From Giardia muris (Eukaryota; Fornicata; Diplomonadida; Hexamitidae), in the NCBI GenBank assembly GCA_006247105.1, contig VDLU01000007.1, positions 1 through 27,870 on the forward strand: DNA of 27,870 bases, read 5' to 3'. Under the pieces are notes generated by a model that made no database searches, had not been told where the DNA came from, and saw nothing but the letters and a program-made list of their open reading frames with translations. Shown piece by piece: positions 10,116-20,317 of this stretch. The number at the start of each line of letters is the position of its first letter. The stretch's first letter is position 1. A program made the translations under genes and the position numbers.

Positions 10116-11832
10116 CCGATGAAGATGACGGGTGGAACTTAAGCATATCAGTACGCCCAGGAGAAGACACCAACCGGGATTCCTTGATTAGCGGCGAGCG
10201 ATCCAGGAGTAGTCCGACCTCGAAGCGATGAGCGTTGTGAGGACTGGGGGGATGTCCTAAACCCGAAGATGGGTTGAAACCCACACCAAGGAGGGTGCCA
10301 GTCCCGTAGGGATGGACACAACCCCAACGACGAGTACCTCTGCTTGAGAGTGTAGAGGGAAGAGGAGGTGGTACCCTTCTAAGGCTAAATACCGCCCCGA
10401 GACCGATAGAGGACCAAGTAGTGCGAACGAAAGGTGAGAAGGATGCCGACCCAGGCACGTCAAAAGACCCTGAACCCGGGAGGCGACTCCCGACCTGTCG
10501 ATGATCGATTGGTCGGGCCCGTCTCGAAACACGGACCGAGGAGTTAGGACCGATCGCGAGTCATGTGGCAAAGGGAAGTCAAGACTTCAAGGGGCCCCTT
10601 ACAAGGGCAGAGCGATCGGTCCTAGACCCGAAAGGTGGTGATCTACACTTGACCAGGGTGAAGCCAGACGAAAGCCTGGTGGAGGCCCATCCCGGTGCTG
10701 ACGTGCAAATCGCTCGGTCGAGTTGAGTGTAGGGGCGAAAGACTCATCGAACCACCTGGTAGCTGGTTACCTCCGAAATGTCTCCCAGGATAGCCGACAT
10801 CATGAACAGCTGCCCTAGGTAAGGCCACGATCGGTGGGAGTAGGGAGGTCACTCCTTATCCACCCCTCGAACCATGAACAAGGGTGGAGCGGGGCCAACT
10901 TGTGTGGGCCCCCTCAACAGTGTTGATGTCGAGTGGGCCTCTCCTGGTAAGCAGGACGGGCAAGACGGGATGAACCGACAGTCGGGGGAAGGTGTGGAAG
11001 TGTATGCTCGATCAAACGGTGTCCGTCGATCGTGACAGCTGGAAGGTGGCCTTAACAGTAGGAAGCCTCTAAGGAGTGTGTAACAACCCACCAGCCGAAT
11101 CGAGGGGCCCGGAAAATGGAACACGCCGAAGCATACGATCGGAACCCGACCGAGATGTGTCTCGGGTAGGAGGTCGTCATGATCGAGTCGAAGCCATGGG
11201 GTGACACGTGGTGGATCGAGTCATGATTGCTGATCTCGGTAGTAGTAGCCATTACTCCATCTGGAGGCCTGACGTGGAGATGGGTTCCGTATCCCTGTCG
11301 ATCAGATACGGGTGACACGATCCTAAGTCCGATGGTGTACGCCGTACCATGGGGTCATCCTCACAGGACGATAGGGCTGACCGGTTAACATCCCGGTGGT
11401 ATGATGGGGTCTTGGTGACATCCTTTCACAACGGTACATGAACGAAGCACATGGTGGGAGTCATCCCGTCCTACCCCAGTCCCCCCATGGCCAGTAGTAC
11501 TTCAGGTCGTGCATGGCCATGATGGATCACATGTCCCTTCGGTCATCCATGAAACCCGTTGTGTCCCCCCCATCCTGATCGTACCACAACCGCAACAGGA
11601 CTCCAAGGTGATCAGCCTCTAGGCGGGAGAGACCATGACTCAGGGAAGTCGGCAAACTAGCTCCGTAACCTCGGGAGAAGGAGTGGCTCTGATCGATCAG
11701 AACCGGCACGGACCGAGGGATCCCGACTGTCTACTAACAACATAGCGTCGTGCCAGTCGTCATGGATGCGTACACGACGTGATTTCTGCCCAGTGCCATG
11801 ACCGTCACCATGAAGAGGTTCATCCAAGCCCT

Positions 11833-11884
<52 letters not shown>

Positions 11885-12329
11885 GGGTAATTTCCGACGT
11901 GCATGAATGGATCAACGAGGATCCCACTGTCCCAAGTCATGCCTCCGTGAACCTACAGACCCGGGAACGGGCGGGTGTTGGTCGGCGGGGCAAGAAGACC
12001 CTTTTGAGCTTGACTCCAATCCGATCCTGGGGGATGGGATCATCGGTGCAGCATACAGGGGAGGCCGCTTCCATGAGATACCCTGACGTTGTTCACCATC
12101 CCACTCACCGACTTACATCGGCACACGGTCGGATGGGGAGTTTGGCTGGGGCGGCGCGCCTGCTAGATCACACCGCAGGCGTCCTATGGTAAGCTCAGTG
12201 AGGTCGGAAACCTCACGTGGAGCATAAGGGCATAAGCTTACTTGACTAGTACCCCCTGTCCCGGTACTTGCCGTGAAAGCGTGGCCTAACGATCCTTCAA
12301 CCGCTCCGGTAATCCGAGCGTGGAGGTGA

Positions 12330-12373
<44 letters not shown>

Positions 12374-12375
12374 CC

Positions 12376-12419
<44 letters not shown>

Positions 12420-12469
12420 CCGTCCGCATGCATCGGTGCGGAAGCGTCGGATTGTTCACCCGTCTAAGG

Positions 12470-12513
<44 letters not shown>

Positions 12514-12757
12514 TCCTACCGACCATCTCCATGCGTCCAGTACGTCGGGTCAGTACGAGAGGAACACCCGTCGCGAGCCTCCGATCTCCCGGTTGTTTGA
12601 CTTGACAGTGCCGGTCTGTCGCGCTCGGGGGACTAGCACTGAACGCCTCTAAGTGTCCATCCCACCTACTCGCATGGGTTGAGGGGCTTCCCCTCGATTC
12701 GCCCGGGTTGACGACCCTTTTCTCCGACCTACTGTACGGCGTGGAGCTTCTTGCGAC
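10116..12757 (+). rRNA. LSU (23S-like, 28S-equivalent) rRNA, unit 2, intact copy
   Basis: ACTTAAGCATATCAGT (about 10138) opens the gene. GACTCTCTTAAGGTAGCC (about 11855), GGATAACTGGCTTGTGG (12347) and the intact sarcin-ricin loop AGTACGAGAGGA (12552-12563) mark the peptidyl-transferase and factor-binding regions. GAACGCCTCTAAG (about 12641) is followed by about 100 more bases, as in other eukaryotes. At about 2.64 kb it is far below the usual 3.3 kb or more, consistent with the trimmed expansion segments of Giardia. Both ends are set by comparison and may be off by up to 30 bases. Confidence 0.96.
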
Positions 12758-13144
12758 CGCCTGAGGTTTGGTTCGGGTTGGCATTCCCCCCGAGCCCCCG
12801 AGGGTCGAAGACCTGAGGGGGTGAGGGAAGGGCCGGAACAACCCCCCCGAGGGTCGTGAGACCCGAAGGGGGGGCCGGAAGCGAGGCCCCCCGCCCCGAG
12901 GAAGACCTGAAGGGGGGTGAGGGCATCCCCCGTCATACCAGGGGGGTGGGAAGGGCTCCCCTCCGGTCGTGGGACCAGGGGGGTGAGGGCCCCCGGTCGT
13001 AAGGGGGCATCCCCGAGGGGTGAGACTTGAGGCGCCGAGGGTCATACCAGGGGGGGTGAGGGCCCCAAGGGGGGGCGTCCCCCGCCCGGATCGACCTGAA
13101 GCGAGATCAGACCCCCGTGGGTCGAAGGCCCGGGTACGGGGGCC

Positions 13145-13212
13145 TACAGAAGGATACCAGATTTGGAACGGTTACAGTGGATTTTGGATCCGGACTCGAG
13201 ATCAAAAGACCG
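13145..13212. other. conserved lower-GC island in the spacer (unit 2)
   Basis: This matches 5791-5858 base for base by eye. It lies about 390 bp after the LSU end. It is a candidate terminator or processing site, with no recognised consensus. Confidence 0.35.
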
Positions 13213-14441
13213 GAGGGGCGAGGGCGGGTCCGCGGGTCCCTCGAACGGGGGGTCGTACAGGGGTCCCCCGTGGGCCCACGGCCGTCCCCCTGGGCACGGA
13301 ACGGATCGGGGGTCCATGCCCTGGCCCGGGAGTCCACATGGGTCCTCACGGGGGCCTTCCCTCCAGGGGTCATTCGAGGTGTCCCCGGGGGTCCCCTGGG
13401 TCCATGGGGCCCTTGAAGTCCTTCAAGATGAACGGGGACGGGGGGCCCGGTCCCTCACGGGGTGGGCCCTCACACGGGGGGGGCTCATGGCTCCATCGGG
13501 GACGGGACTGGGGTCCGACCCCCCCGCCCTCCTTCGAGGGATCCGGGTCATCGGACCATGTGGTCATATGGATGGGCCTTCGGGGGCCACGGTCCCCTCG
13601 GGGGTGGGTCATCGAATGGGATGGGGGACCATCTTCCCCATTGGGGTCCGGGGTCCCCTCGACCCTCACAGGTCCCCCTCGAGTCCTCCATGAACGGACG
13701 GAGGTCCACGGGGCCAGGGGATCCCCGTGGGGTCCCCTTGAATCTCTGGGTCTCGGGCCGGACCCTCACGGGATTATAATGGGGGCCCAGCCCTCACGGG
13801 ATCATCGTACGGGTACGGGGGTCATGGCTCCATCATACGAGGGACGGGGGCTCCCGGGCCCTCACGGGGTCCTTCAAGACGAACGGGGCCTCCCCCATAG
13901 GTCCATGGACCTTCATGGGTGGGGGTGTGGTCCATCATACGGATGGGGGTTCCTTCGGTCGGGGGTCCGTCCGGTCCTCACGGGACAGGATCCAGGGGGC
14001 CTTCACGTCCCCTCATACGGGCCACATGGACCGGGTCATCAGGGGGATCCGGGTCATCATATGGGGCCCGGGCCTCATATCCATGGACGGGGACTCCCCC
14101 ACGGGGCGGGCCCCCTTCATCGATCGGGTCCCTCACGGATCCTTCAGAGGGTGAAGATCGGACACGGCATGGGACTTTCAGGCCCCCACGGGTCATCGGA
14201 CGGACGATCGAACGGGCCCCCGAGGGCACGAGTAGAGGTAGTGGGTCCATGGGGCCCGGGACGACGCTCATCATTCCAGACGGGAGGGAACCCTTCCCGC
14301 TTTCTCCTTCATTCAAGTTTAGGACCGGAGGGGCGCCGAAGCGACGGGCCCCCTCAGAGGGGGACCGAAGGGGCGGCCCGAAGGGCGAGGCCACTGTGGG
14401 CACCGGCCACTGACTGGGCGTGTCTGCGTCCCCGGGCGGCC

Positions 14442-14605
14442 CGCGTCTCCGTGTCCCTCGCATCTCTCGCATCTCCCGCGTCTCTCATCACCTCTCATCA
14501 CTTATTATCGTCCCTTATCGTGTCTCGTGTCCCTTATCGTCTCTTATCATCTCTTATCGTCCCCCGTCATCTCTCATCGCTCTCATCGCGTCCCCAGCCC
14601 CCCCA
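14442..14605. repeat. pyrimidine tract of TCTYATCR words (unit 2)
   Basis: This is the second copy of the C/T tract at 7047-7205, with the same order of CATCTC, TCTCATCA and CTTATCGTC words. Confidence 0.7.
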
Positions 14606-14638
14606 CTCCTCTCGTGGATCCCCCTGGCCCCTCTCATG

Positions 14639-15110
14639 GATCCTCATGGATCCTCATGCCCCTCATGCCCCCCATGCCCCCCTGACTCCTCTTGAATCAC
14701 CTCGTGGCCCCCCCTCTCAGGCCTCCCCCTTCCTCCCTCAGCCCTCCCCACGCCTGCACACACTCCCCCCCATCCCTCTACCACGTCGGGGAGCCCTCTC
14801 CCACATCCGTCTGACTCGTCCCCCCAACCCCCAGGTCTCCAGATCCTCCTGGATTAATATTTACTAATGAAAATCCAGGGGAATCCCGGACAATAGAGGG
14901 TTCGATCCATCATCTCGTCCCATGGGACTCCCGTCCCCCCTGCACCCTTACGACGGTGTTACGTGACTGTGCACGCAGTGGGAGGGCCGTGGGGGTCGTG
15001 GGGATGGCAGGGGAGTTGGATGGGGTCATCCTTGGGGACGGGTCGAGAGGGATGGAGGGGCCACCTAAGGGCCTTGTGGGGGCCTATGAGCGATCTTTGG
15101 GGGGTCGGGG
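14639..15110 (+). other. truncated third rDNA unit, spacer only
   Basis: The sequence matches 7241-7709 closely, including the stem-loop, then departs abruptly at about 15110. No rRNA follows. GATCTTTG occurs at 15092-15099 within the rDNA and again at 15110-15117 across the break, so the junction has 8 bp of microhomology. This is the telomere-side boundary of the array. Confidence 0.9.
14848..14879. promoter_or_regulatory. AT-rich stem-loop in the orphan spacer (unit 3)
   Basis: The same 8-bp inverted repeat CCTGGATT / AATCCAGG with its AT-rich loop as at 207 and 7448. Here no rRNA lies downstream. If the element starts transcription on the + strand, it would drive transcription into the subtelomere. 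Confidence 0.4.
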
Positions 15111-15157
15111 ATCTTTGTACAGAGATGCCGTCACATCACCTCCAAGCCTCCCTGGGG
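15111..15157. other. junction between rDNA and decayed gene island
   Basis: A short unique stretch follows the rDNA break and precedes the stop codon of the decayed minus-strand gene. No repeat end, target-site duplication or known transposon terminus is visible. Confidence 0.5.
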
Positions 15158-16424
15158 TTACTTGTGCTCGACCCACACGTAGCTCCCGTCCATGCACGTG
15201 GATGACCACTCCTCATGCCCCGCCCTTGACAGGCCCCAATGGTTCATCTCCCCAAAGATGAAGGAGGAAGAGGCGGGGATCCAGCCACAACCAATCTCCC
15301 TGACGAATGTCGATGTGGGCTCCCGCACTACTATGGACAGGTGCCAGTCGAGGAGAACCCGTCCAAAAAAGAGCAAGGCCTCGACACGACCGGTTAAGCA
15401 CCCCGAACCCGCCCCCTGTCCTCAAAGGGCCGCTTTCCCCTCGACAAGCCCCCCGACGCTTGAGGGACGCAAAAGATCGGCATCCTCATCAACCATGATG
15501 ATTCCACCACCAGGCCACCCCCTGCCTGCCAATCACCCTATATGCGTTCACATCAAAGTGGATGCCGTTGGGTTCGACGACAATTCCATCCGGCCTGCGA
15601 CGACGAGGCTTGATGATGACGATGCGATCGTCCATCCAGTGACGCACGATCGGATCGTTGATGAGCGCTTTGCTCACGGAGACCTTCGAGTACAGTCCTC
15701 TTCGAGGTCATACACCACGTCCAGCATCTGGTCGTTGGTCGACGTGGATCGTACCCATAGGATGCCCTACGGATACTGGGCACTCCCGCACCAGCCGTTC
15801 ACAGGGCACGTGTAGGCCATGGGCTCTCTTGGCTGCCTCCCAGAAGGGGATGAGATTGCCCGGTCAAAGATCATCCGGACCTCGGGGGGCCCTCGGATAC
15901 GAGTGTCCTCATTTGTGCAGCAGGGGTGGTTGTGCTTTGCCGTCCCCCGTGGCCTCCCAGTGAACGTGCTCATCGATGCTCATTTTCATCCAGGCCGGGC
16001 CCTTCCGACCCTGCATGTACGAAGAACTGGAGATGGAGGTACGATCCCCGACCACGTACCTCTCCTTGCCCGGATGGACGAGCTCAAGGAGCCAGTGCTC
16101 AGCATCCCAGCCCTCATCGTCGAGCTGCCTCGTGCCGATCCAGTTCCTCCCCCAAAGACCCCAACAACAGAACTGAGCCTGCAGCCGGGTAACACCATAC
16201 ATGGCCAGGCCTGCATCCCAGGAAGGAGGTGGGGTGACACATGTGAAGCCAGGCCTCCAGTCCAAGACCCCGAGCCCATGCTTAGGCTTCAACATGCAGG
16301 TCCAGATCAAGATGACCCGAAGGACCCCAAGTGGTCCGAAGAGGACATCAGAAGGGTCTGCATGGTATCGGAAGACCATTGGGAGCCCCCGATGATACTT
16401 CGAGGGGTCATCACATCCTCCCAT
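15158..16424 (-). pseudogene. decayed or frame-broken gene, family unknown
   Basis: I do not recognise this protein. On the minus strand a 171-residue stretch rich in Trp and ordinary in composition (for example WGLWGRNWIGTRQLDDEGW) is open from 16424 to 15909. It is followed by further protein-like stretches in alternating frames: about 15847-15708 (FWEAAKRAHGLHVPCERL), about 15690-15489 (ALINDPIVRHWMDDRIVII) and 15376-15158 (FIFGEMNHWGL, ending in TAA). Stretches in other frames bridge the gaps, for example MLDVVYDLEED. At least five frame changes or stops would be needed for one product of more than 350 residues. The + strand frame in the same codon register is also fairly open (15192-16502 with one TAG), but its translation looks like a shadow. 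This could be an old pseudogene, or a gene damaged by the single-base losses seen elsewhere. No reverse transcriptase, kinase or ankyrin motif was seen. Confidence 0.5.
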
Positions 16425-17000
16425 CGGCCTTCACTCACGACTTCATCCCCACTTGACCATCAGCTGTCCCAGCACACGCATCCGGCCTCCTCGGGGCCAT
16501 AGGGGTTGAAGACCTCGAACACCCCCCAAGACCCCAGAAGGACCCCAGGACAGGAGATCCGACGACCATCAATCCAAAAAACTGCCATCCATCCAGCCCT
16601 CTCCATTCACGTTCGTACCGACTCCTGACACCTGTACCCGTCCCCGTACATGGACCATCGTCATTGACATCAGGACGGATATAGGGTCGTCCCCCCCATG
16701 ACCCCAAGAGATCCTCGAGAACCCAATGGAGGCCCCAAGGGTCCAGAAGAGGCATGAAGGCATGGACCAAGAGGTCATCACCTCCTTATCAGCATCACTC
16801 ACGGCTTCATCCCCATTCCACCCCAGGACCAGAGGACTCGATGATGTCCAGCAATCAAGACGATCCAAAAAACCACCATTCGTCCTCCATGCCAACCGAG
16901 CCCCCAGCCCCCATTCGCCCGGTCCTCGGCCCTATCCGCCCTTATATTGGCCCCTAACACCTGTATCCATCCATGCACAGGGGCCATCGGGGGGGTATTA
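16300..17000 (-). pseudogene. diverged duplicated segments upstream of the decayed gene
   Basis: Two related stretches lie here. AGGGGTCATCACATCC and CACTCACGACTTCATCCCCA (16392-16450) resemble AGAGGTCATCACCTCC and CACTCACGGCTTCATCCCCA (16770-16816). ATCAATCCAAAAAACTGCCA (near 16567) resembles GACGATCCAAAAAACCACCA (near 16859), and both are followed by a related ACACCTGTA (C/T)CC stretch. Minus-strand translations align (DEVVSEG against DEAVSDA, RVQVSG against WIQVLG) but are broken by stops. This is an old partial tandem duplication of about 300-370 bp, probably of coding sequence from the same unknown gene. Confidence 0.45.
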
Positions 17001-17200
17001 CGACATGACCATCCATCCCCGACCCCGAGGACAGGAGGACTCCACTCAAGCCTTCTACCGGCAGCAAGGCCAACCACCACCCCCGACCTCATGGACAGAG
17101 GACCGGAGACCCCCGAAGCCAGGGCCCGCAAGGCCGACAACCCCACCATGCCAAGATGATCCATCCTTCACTCAACACCCCCTGCATCCGACCCCATCAA
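17000..17200. other. transition into low-complexity DNA
   Basis: Mixed sequence with no supported gene. Composition shifts gradually from ordinary DNA to C- and A-rich words. The frames crossing it run into low-complexity sequence. Confidence 0.4.
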
Positions 17201-19575
17201 GCCATCAAGGGCACGTATCCCGTCCAAGGCCCCAACCCCAGTCTCCAAGTCCCCAAAGCCTAAGAGCCCAGCCCAAAGCTCACAAGAGGCCCCAGAGACC
17301 CCCAGCACAGGAAGAGACCCAAGGTCACAAGCACCTAATCCCCTGAAGCCCAAGCCCCCGAAGACAACAAAGGCCCCCGGCCCCAGGCCCAAAGCCCTCA
17401 AGAGACCCCGAAGAGCTCAGCCCAAAGACCCAAACCTCCAAGACCTCAAGAAGCCCCAAAGACCCCCAAGGTCCGATGCAGGAGGTCCCAAGGCCAAGAG
17501 GACCGAGGACCCAGCCTTCAAGGCCCAAGAGCTCAAGATGACTCCGGCTCCCGCCCAAAGAGTCCCGAAGGTCCACAACTCCCAAGATCCCCAATGCCCC
17601 AATGTAGAAGGACCCAAGGCCCAAAGCTCCCAAAGACCCACTGCAGGAGGATCCAAGGACCAAGAAGCCCAAACATCCAAGCCCGAAGACCCCGGCCTCC
17701 AAGTCCAAGAGCTCAAGGTCCAAACCTCCAAACCCCCCCAGGAGATTCCCAAAACCCTCAAGTCTCCGAAGACAACAAAGAGGCCCCAAGAAGCCCCCAG
17801 CACAAGATCCCAAGAGGTCGAAGAGCTCAAGGCCCAAAGACCCCCGAGGCCAAGATGACTCCAGCTCCCAGACCCAAAGAGTCCCAAGGCCCCCCAAGGC
17901 CCACTGCAGGAGGACCCAAGGCCACAAGCCCTCAGGACCCCGGATTCCGAAGACCCCCCTCAAGCCCCAGTCTCCAAGTCTAAGACCCCCAAACCCCCAA
18001 GGTCCAAGAAGACCTACCCCAAGACCTCGAAGAGCCCAAGAAGCCAAGGCCTCAACCCCGAAGCCTCAAGACCCCCAAGGTCAAAGACCCCCAACCTTCA
18101 ATACCCCAAGGCCGCAAGCCCCCCCAAGGTCCCGACCTTCAATACCCCAAGTCCCCCAAGCCCGAGGCCTCATTCCAAACCCTCCAAGTCCCCCTAAGAC
18201 CCCAGACCCCAAGCTCCGAGCATCTCAAGCCTCAACCCCGAAGACCCCAAGGTCCAAGCCCCCAGGTCTCCAACCCCGAGGGCCCAAACCCCCAAAGAGG
18301 ACCCAAAGACCTACTGCAGGAGGACCCAAGCCTGAGAAGCCCCCAACACAAGACCCCAAGTCCCAAGGCCTCCCGAGACCCCAGCCTTCAATGCCCCAAG
18401 GCCCAAGCCCAAGGAGCCCGAAGGCCCACAACCCCAAGAGGTCCTAAGACCCCCAACACAAGAGCTCAAGACCCCCTAGGGCCCGCAACCCCCAATGCCC
18501 CAGGACCTCGAAGAGACCCCAAGGACCCCATGCAGAAGGACTCAAGGCCCAAGACCCCAAGGGGACCAAGGACCCAAGAGGCCCAACACAAGAGCCCCCA
18601 AACCTCCAAGGCTCGAGACCCCTAAGAGCTCAAGAGACCTCCAAGACCCTCAAGAGGATCCCGCAACCCCAAGACCCCAGTGCAGGAGGACCCAGACCTC
18701 CAAGCCCCCCCCAAAGACCCCAAATCCCCAAGAGCCAAGCCCAAGAGACCCCCAACTCCAAGGAGCCCAAGGCCCCAGCATTCAATGCCCCAAGCCCGAA
18801 GCCCCAAGAAGCCAAGCTCAAGTCCAAGACCCCCAAACCCCAACGCAAGAGCCCAAGGCCCTAAGGCCCCGAGACCCCAAACCTCCAAGGGGACCGAGGG
18901 CCCAAAGACCCCTAAGAAGACCCCCAAGGCCCTCAAGAAGCCCAAGAGCTCAAAGACCCATGGCCCCAAGACCTTGAAGAGGACCCAAGGCCCAAGTCCA
19001 AGGAGCCCAGCCTTCAATGCCCCAAGGACCCCAAAGCCCAAGACCCCAAGAGCCCCAAGCCCCCATGCCTGAAGGTCCAAGGTCCCGAAGACCCCAAGGC
19101 CCTAACACAAGAGCCCCCCAAGGTCCAAGACCCCTAAGAGACCCCAGACCCAAGGGCCAGCCCAAAGGTCCAAGGGCCCAAAGCCCCCCAAGCCCAAGAG
19201 CTTCAAGCCCCCAGACCCCGAAGACCCCCCTAAGTCCAAGCCCCCAAGCTCACAAGTCCGAAGGCCTCAAGAGACCCCCAACACAAGAGGCTCCAAGGCC
19301 CCAAGCCCGAAGGCCAAAGCCCAAGGCCTCAATGCAGGAAGACCCAAGCCCAAGAGTCCCCGAAGAGTCCAAGAGCCCAAAGCCCCCCAAGGTCCAAGGC
19401 TCCAGCCTTCAATGCCCCAAGACCCCCTAAGACCCCTAATCCCCAAGAGCTCAAGGGCCGGCCCCAAGCCCTCGAAGAGTCCAAGAGACCCCGAAGAGGT
19501 CAGCCCAAAGCCCCCCCCAGAGACCCCAAGTCCCAAGCCGAGGGCCCAAGCCTTCAAGGTCCAAGACCCAAGGCC
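17200..19575. repeat. T-depleted word-repeat block A (subtelomeric)
   Basis: About 2.4 kb of the + strand is A-, C- and G-rich with little T (roughly 5-10% in lines I counted). It is made of short words in changing order: CCCAAG, AAGAGCTCAAG, GAAGACCCCC, TGCAGGAGGACCC (17642, 17905, 18315, 18681), TTCAATGCCCCAAG (about 18386, 18780, 19014) and AACACAAGAGC. There is no fixed period. CAAG words are spaced 6, 8 or more bases apart, so there is no codon rhythm. Open frames on both strands follow from the scarcity of T (+ strand) and of A (minus strand) in potential stops. No gene is supported. Confidence 0.85.
18648..18735. repeat. segment repeated near the telomere
   Basis: This stretch (CTCAAGAGGATCCCGCAACC... 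through AAAGACCCCAAATCCCC) is nearly the same as about 27395-27480, with a handful of differences. It links block A with the end of block B and shows that segments longer than single words have been copied within the subtelomere. Confidence 0.65.
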
Positions 19576-19677
19576 CAAAAAGGGGTCAAATTTGAGGGGG
19601 AAAAGGGAACTAGCGGAGGCACGGCGAAAGGAAGGGGGAAGTGCCCTCCGCACGGTCCGGGGCCCCGGGGACGGCCT
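19576..19677. other. unique sequence between block A and the RING-like genes
   Basis: A purine-rich unique stretch containing the palindrome TCAAATTTGA (19586-19595). It is not word-repeat DNA, and no gene is visible. It lies downstream of the last minus-strand gene. Confidence 0.4.
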
Positions 19678-19793
19678 AGAGAGGCTGGGACGAGGCTCGT
19701 GAGCTACTCGTAAGGGCGGAGCGCCTCTCGAAGCTCCAAGGCGACAGCGGGGTATGGGTGTGGACATGCGCGATACCCAGGCTCCTGGCCCCG
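19678..19793 (-). repeat. 116-bp conserved 3' flank, copy 2
   Basis: This is identical to 20318-20433 except for two substitutions (114 of 116). It begins directly after the probable stop codon of the gene upstream. GGGTAT (19750-19755) and ATACCC (19773-19778) form an inverted repeat, as do GGAGC/GCTCC and CCAGG/CCTGG. Both differences from the other copy fall in loops of these predicted stems. It may be a structured 3' UTR, a small RNA, or a recently converted flank. Confidence 0.8.
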
Positions 19794-20285
19794 TTTACTT
19801 GCTAAAGAGGAAGTCGAGGAGCTTGTCCTCCTCCTGATAGCGGGCGACCACGTCCATGGGTGGGTGAGGCCGCCGAACTTCATACCCTTGCCTGCGACCC
19901 AGACGAGGGAGTCCTCAGCCCTACAGAGGGGACAGGGCCCCTTCCTCTTTGAGAGGGAATAGCCAACTTTGAGGCAATCGCGCCGGTTGCAAGTGACCAT
20001 GCCCTTACAGGCATAGCACTTGTACCCGCCTTCCTCGTTCCAGCGGGCGAAAGGTCGGAGGCATATGGGACACGTTCCATGCTGCTGAATTGCCTCCTCC
20101 TCGTAGAAGACGAGGGGCACGCAGGGGGCCTCTAAATGGTCCGCTTGGACCCCCCGCGACATACGGACGAGTACGAGGGGCTCGTCCACGGCAGGCCCCT
20201 GTTTGAGGACAGGCTCGTCCTCCTCATCCTCCGAGAAGGAGGAGGAGGCCGTCGTGCCGCTGATCGAGATCTCCGACTCGCTCAT
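19704..20285 (-). CDS. RING-like all-cysteine zinc-binding protein, copy 2, probably frameshifted near its end
   Basis: The frame from ATG at 20285 gives 193 residues. It starts MSESEISIS, then an acidic Ser/Glu-rich stretch (15-25), then eight cysteines at 72, 75, 90, 93, 99, 104, 118 and 121. The spacing C-x2-C-x14-C-x2-C-x5-C-x4-C-x13-C-x2-C, with CPICL and CPLCR at its ends, resembles a RING finger but lacks the usual histidine. RING domains often act in ubiquitin transfer, but no such activity is shown here. After about residue 141 the frame seems shifted. The alternative frame reads MDVVARYQEEDKLLDFLFSK and stops at TAA (19795-19797), matching the paralog's end point. One missing base in the CCC run near 19860 would explain this, giving about 163 residues. 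The GAAAAAG leader and start match the paralog, which fixes the start. Confidence 0.82.
   Translation of the reverse strand: MSESEISISGTTASSSFSEDEEDEPVLKQGPAVDEPLVLVRMSRGVQADHLEAPCVPLVFYEEEAIQQHGTCPICLRPFARWNEEGGYKCYACKGMVTCNRRDCLKVGYSLSKRKGPCPLCRAEDSLVWVAGKGMKFGGLTHPWTWSPAIRRRTSSSTSSLASKRGQEPGYRACPHPYPAVALELREALRPYE
19794..19799 (-). promoter_or_regulatory. probable polyadenylation signal AGTAAA overlapping the stop
   Basis: On the minus strand AGTAAA overlaps the TAA stop of the corrected frame. Giardia polyadenylation signals are typically AGTRAA placed at or just after the stop codon. This supports 19795 rather than 19704 as the true end. The paralog has the similar CGTAAA at its stop. 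Confidence 0.55.
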
Positions 20286-20300
20286 CTTTTTCGTTTTGCG
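20286..20300 (-). promoter_or_regulatory. A-rich initiator upstream of RING-like copy 2
   Basis: The minus strand reads CGCAAAACGAAAAAG directly before ATG. Giardia promoters are short A/T-rich elements at the transcription start with very short 5' leaders, so this is a plausible initiator. The GAAAAAG part is shared with the paralog. Confidence 0.45.
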
Positions 20301-20317
20301 CCCACCCGGTCGGGCGG

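Larger units (their letters stand above)
12758..14847 (+). other. rDNA intergenic spacer downstream of LSU, unit 2
   Basis: No gene is supported. It follows the same plan as 5421-7447: GAGGGTCG/AGACCTGA repeats, the conserved island at 13145-13212, GC-rich CCTCACGGGGTCC words, the GGGAGGGAACCCTTCCC inverted repeat (about 14282) and the pyrimidine tract at 14442-14605. A + strand frame stays open for 615 codons (13020-14867), but the matching stretch of unit 1 is split among several frames and the translation is low-complexity Gly/Pro/Arg/Ser. Confidence 0.85.
1..15110 (+). repeat. rDNA tandem array, two full units plus a truncated third
   Basis: The same order of spacer, SSU, ITS1, 5.8S, ITS2, LSU and spacer occurs twice, and the spacer start occurs a third time. 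The marker GATCCTCATGGATCCTCATG begins at 1, 7241 and 14639, giving units of 7240 and 7398 bp. All units point toward the telomere. The third unit ends at about 15110, before any rRNA. The window opens inside the array, so more units probably lie to the left. The 158-bp difference in unit length comes, wherever I compared the copies, from scattered single-base losses in the first unit, mainly in C and G runs. Confidence 0.97.

Noticed and set aside
13020..14867. A 615-codon open frame across the second rDNA spacer
   Set aside because: It lies wholly in GC-rich word-repeat spacer, its translation is Gly/Pro/Arg/Ser low complexity, and the matching stretch of the first unit is divided among several frames.
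15213..15340. A minus-strand stretch with GDWLWLDPR and LGPVK that recalled the C-terminal region of retroelement integrases
   Set aside because: The match is a few residues only, in a frame that competes with a better one, and no integrase catalytic motif is nearby.
15192..16502. Nearly continuous + strand frame (one TAG at 15813-15815) over the decayed island
   Set aside because: Its codon register mirrors the minus-strand frames, whose translations have more natural composition. I treat it as a shadow, though with moderate certainty.
17325..18047. Leu/Gly/Trp-rich minus-strand frame of 240 codons that looks hydrophobic
   Set aside because: It is the mirror of the T-poor words. Similar frames appear all over both blocks, so it is not a membrane protein gene.
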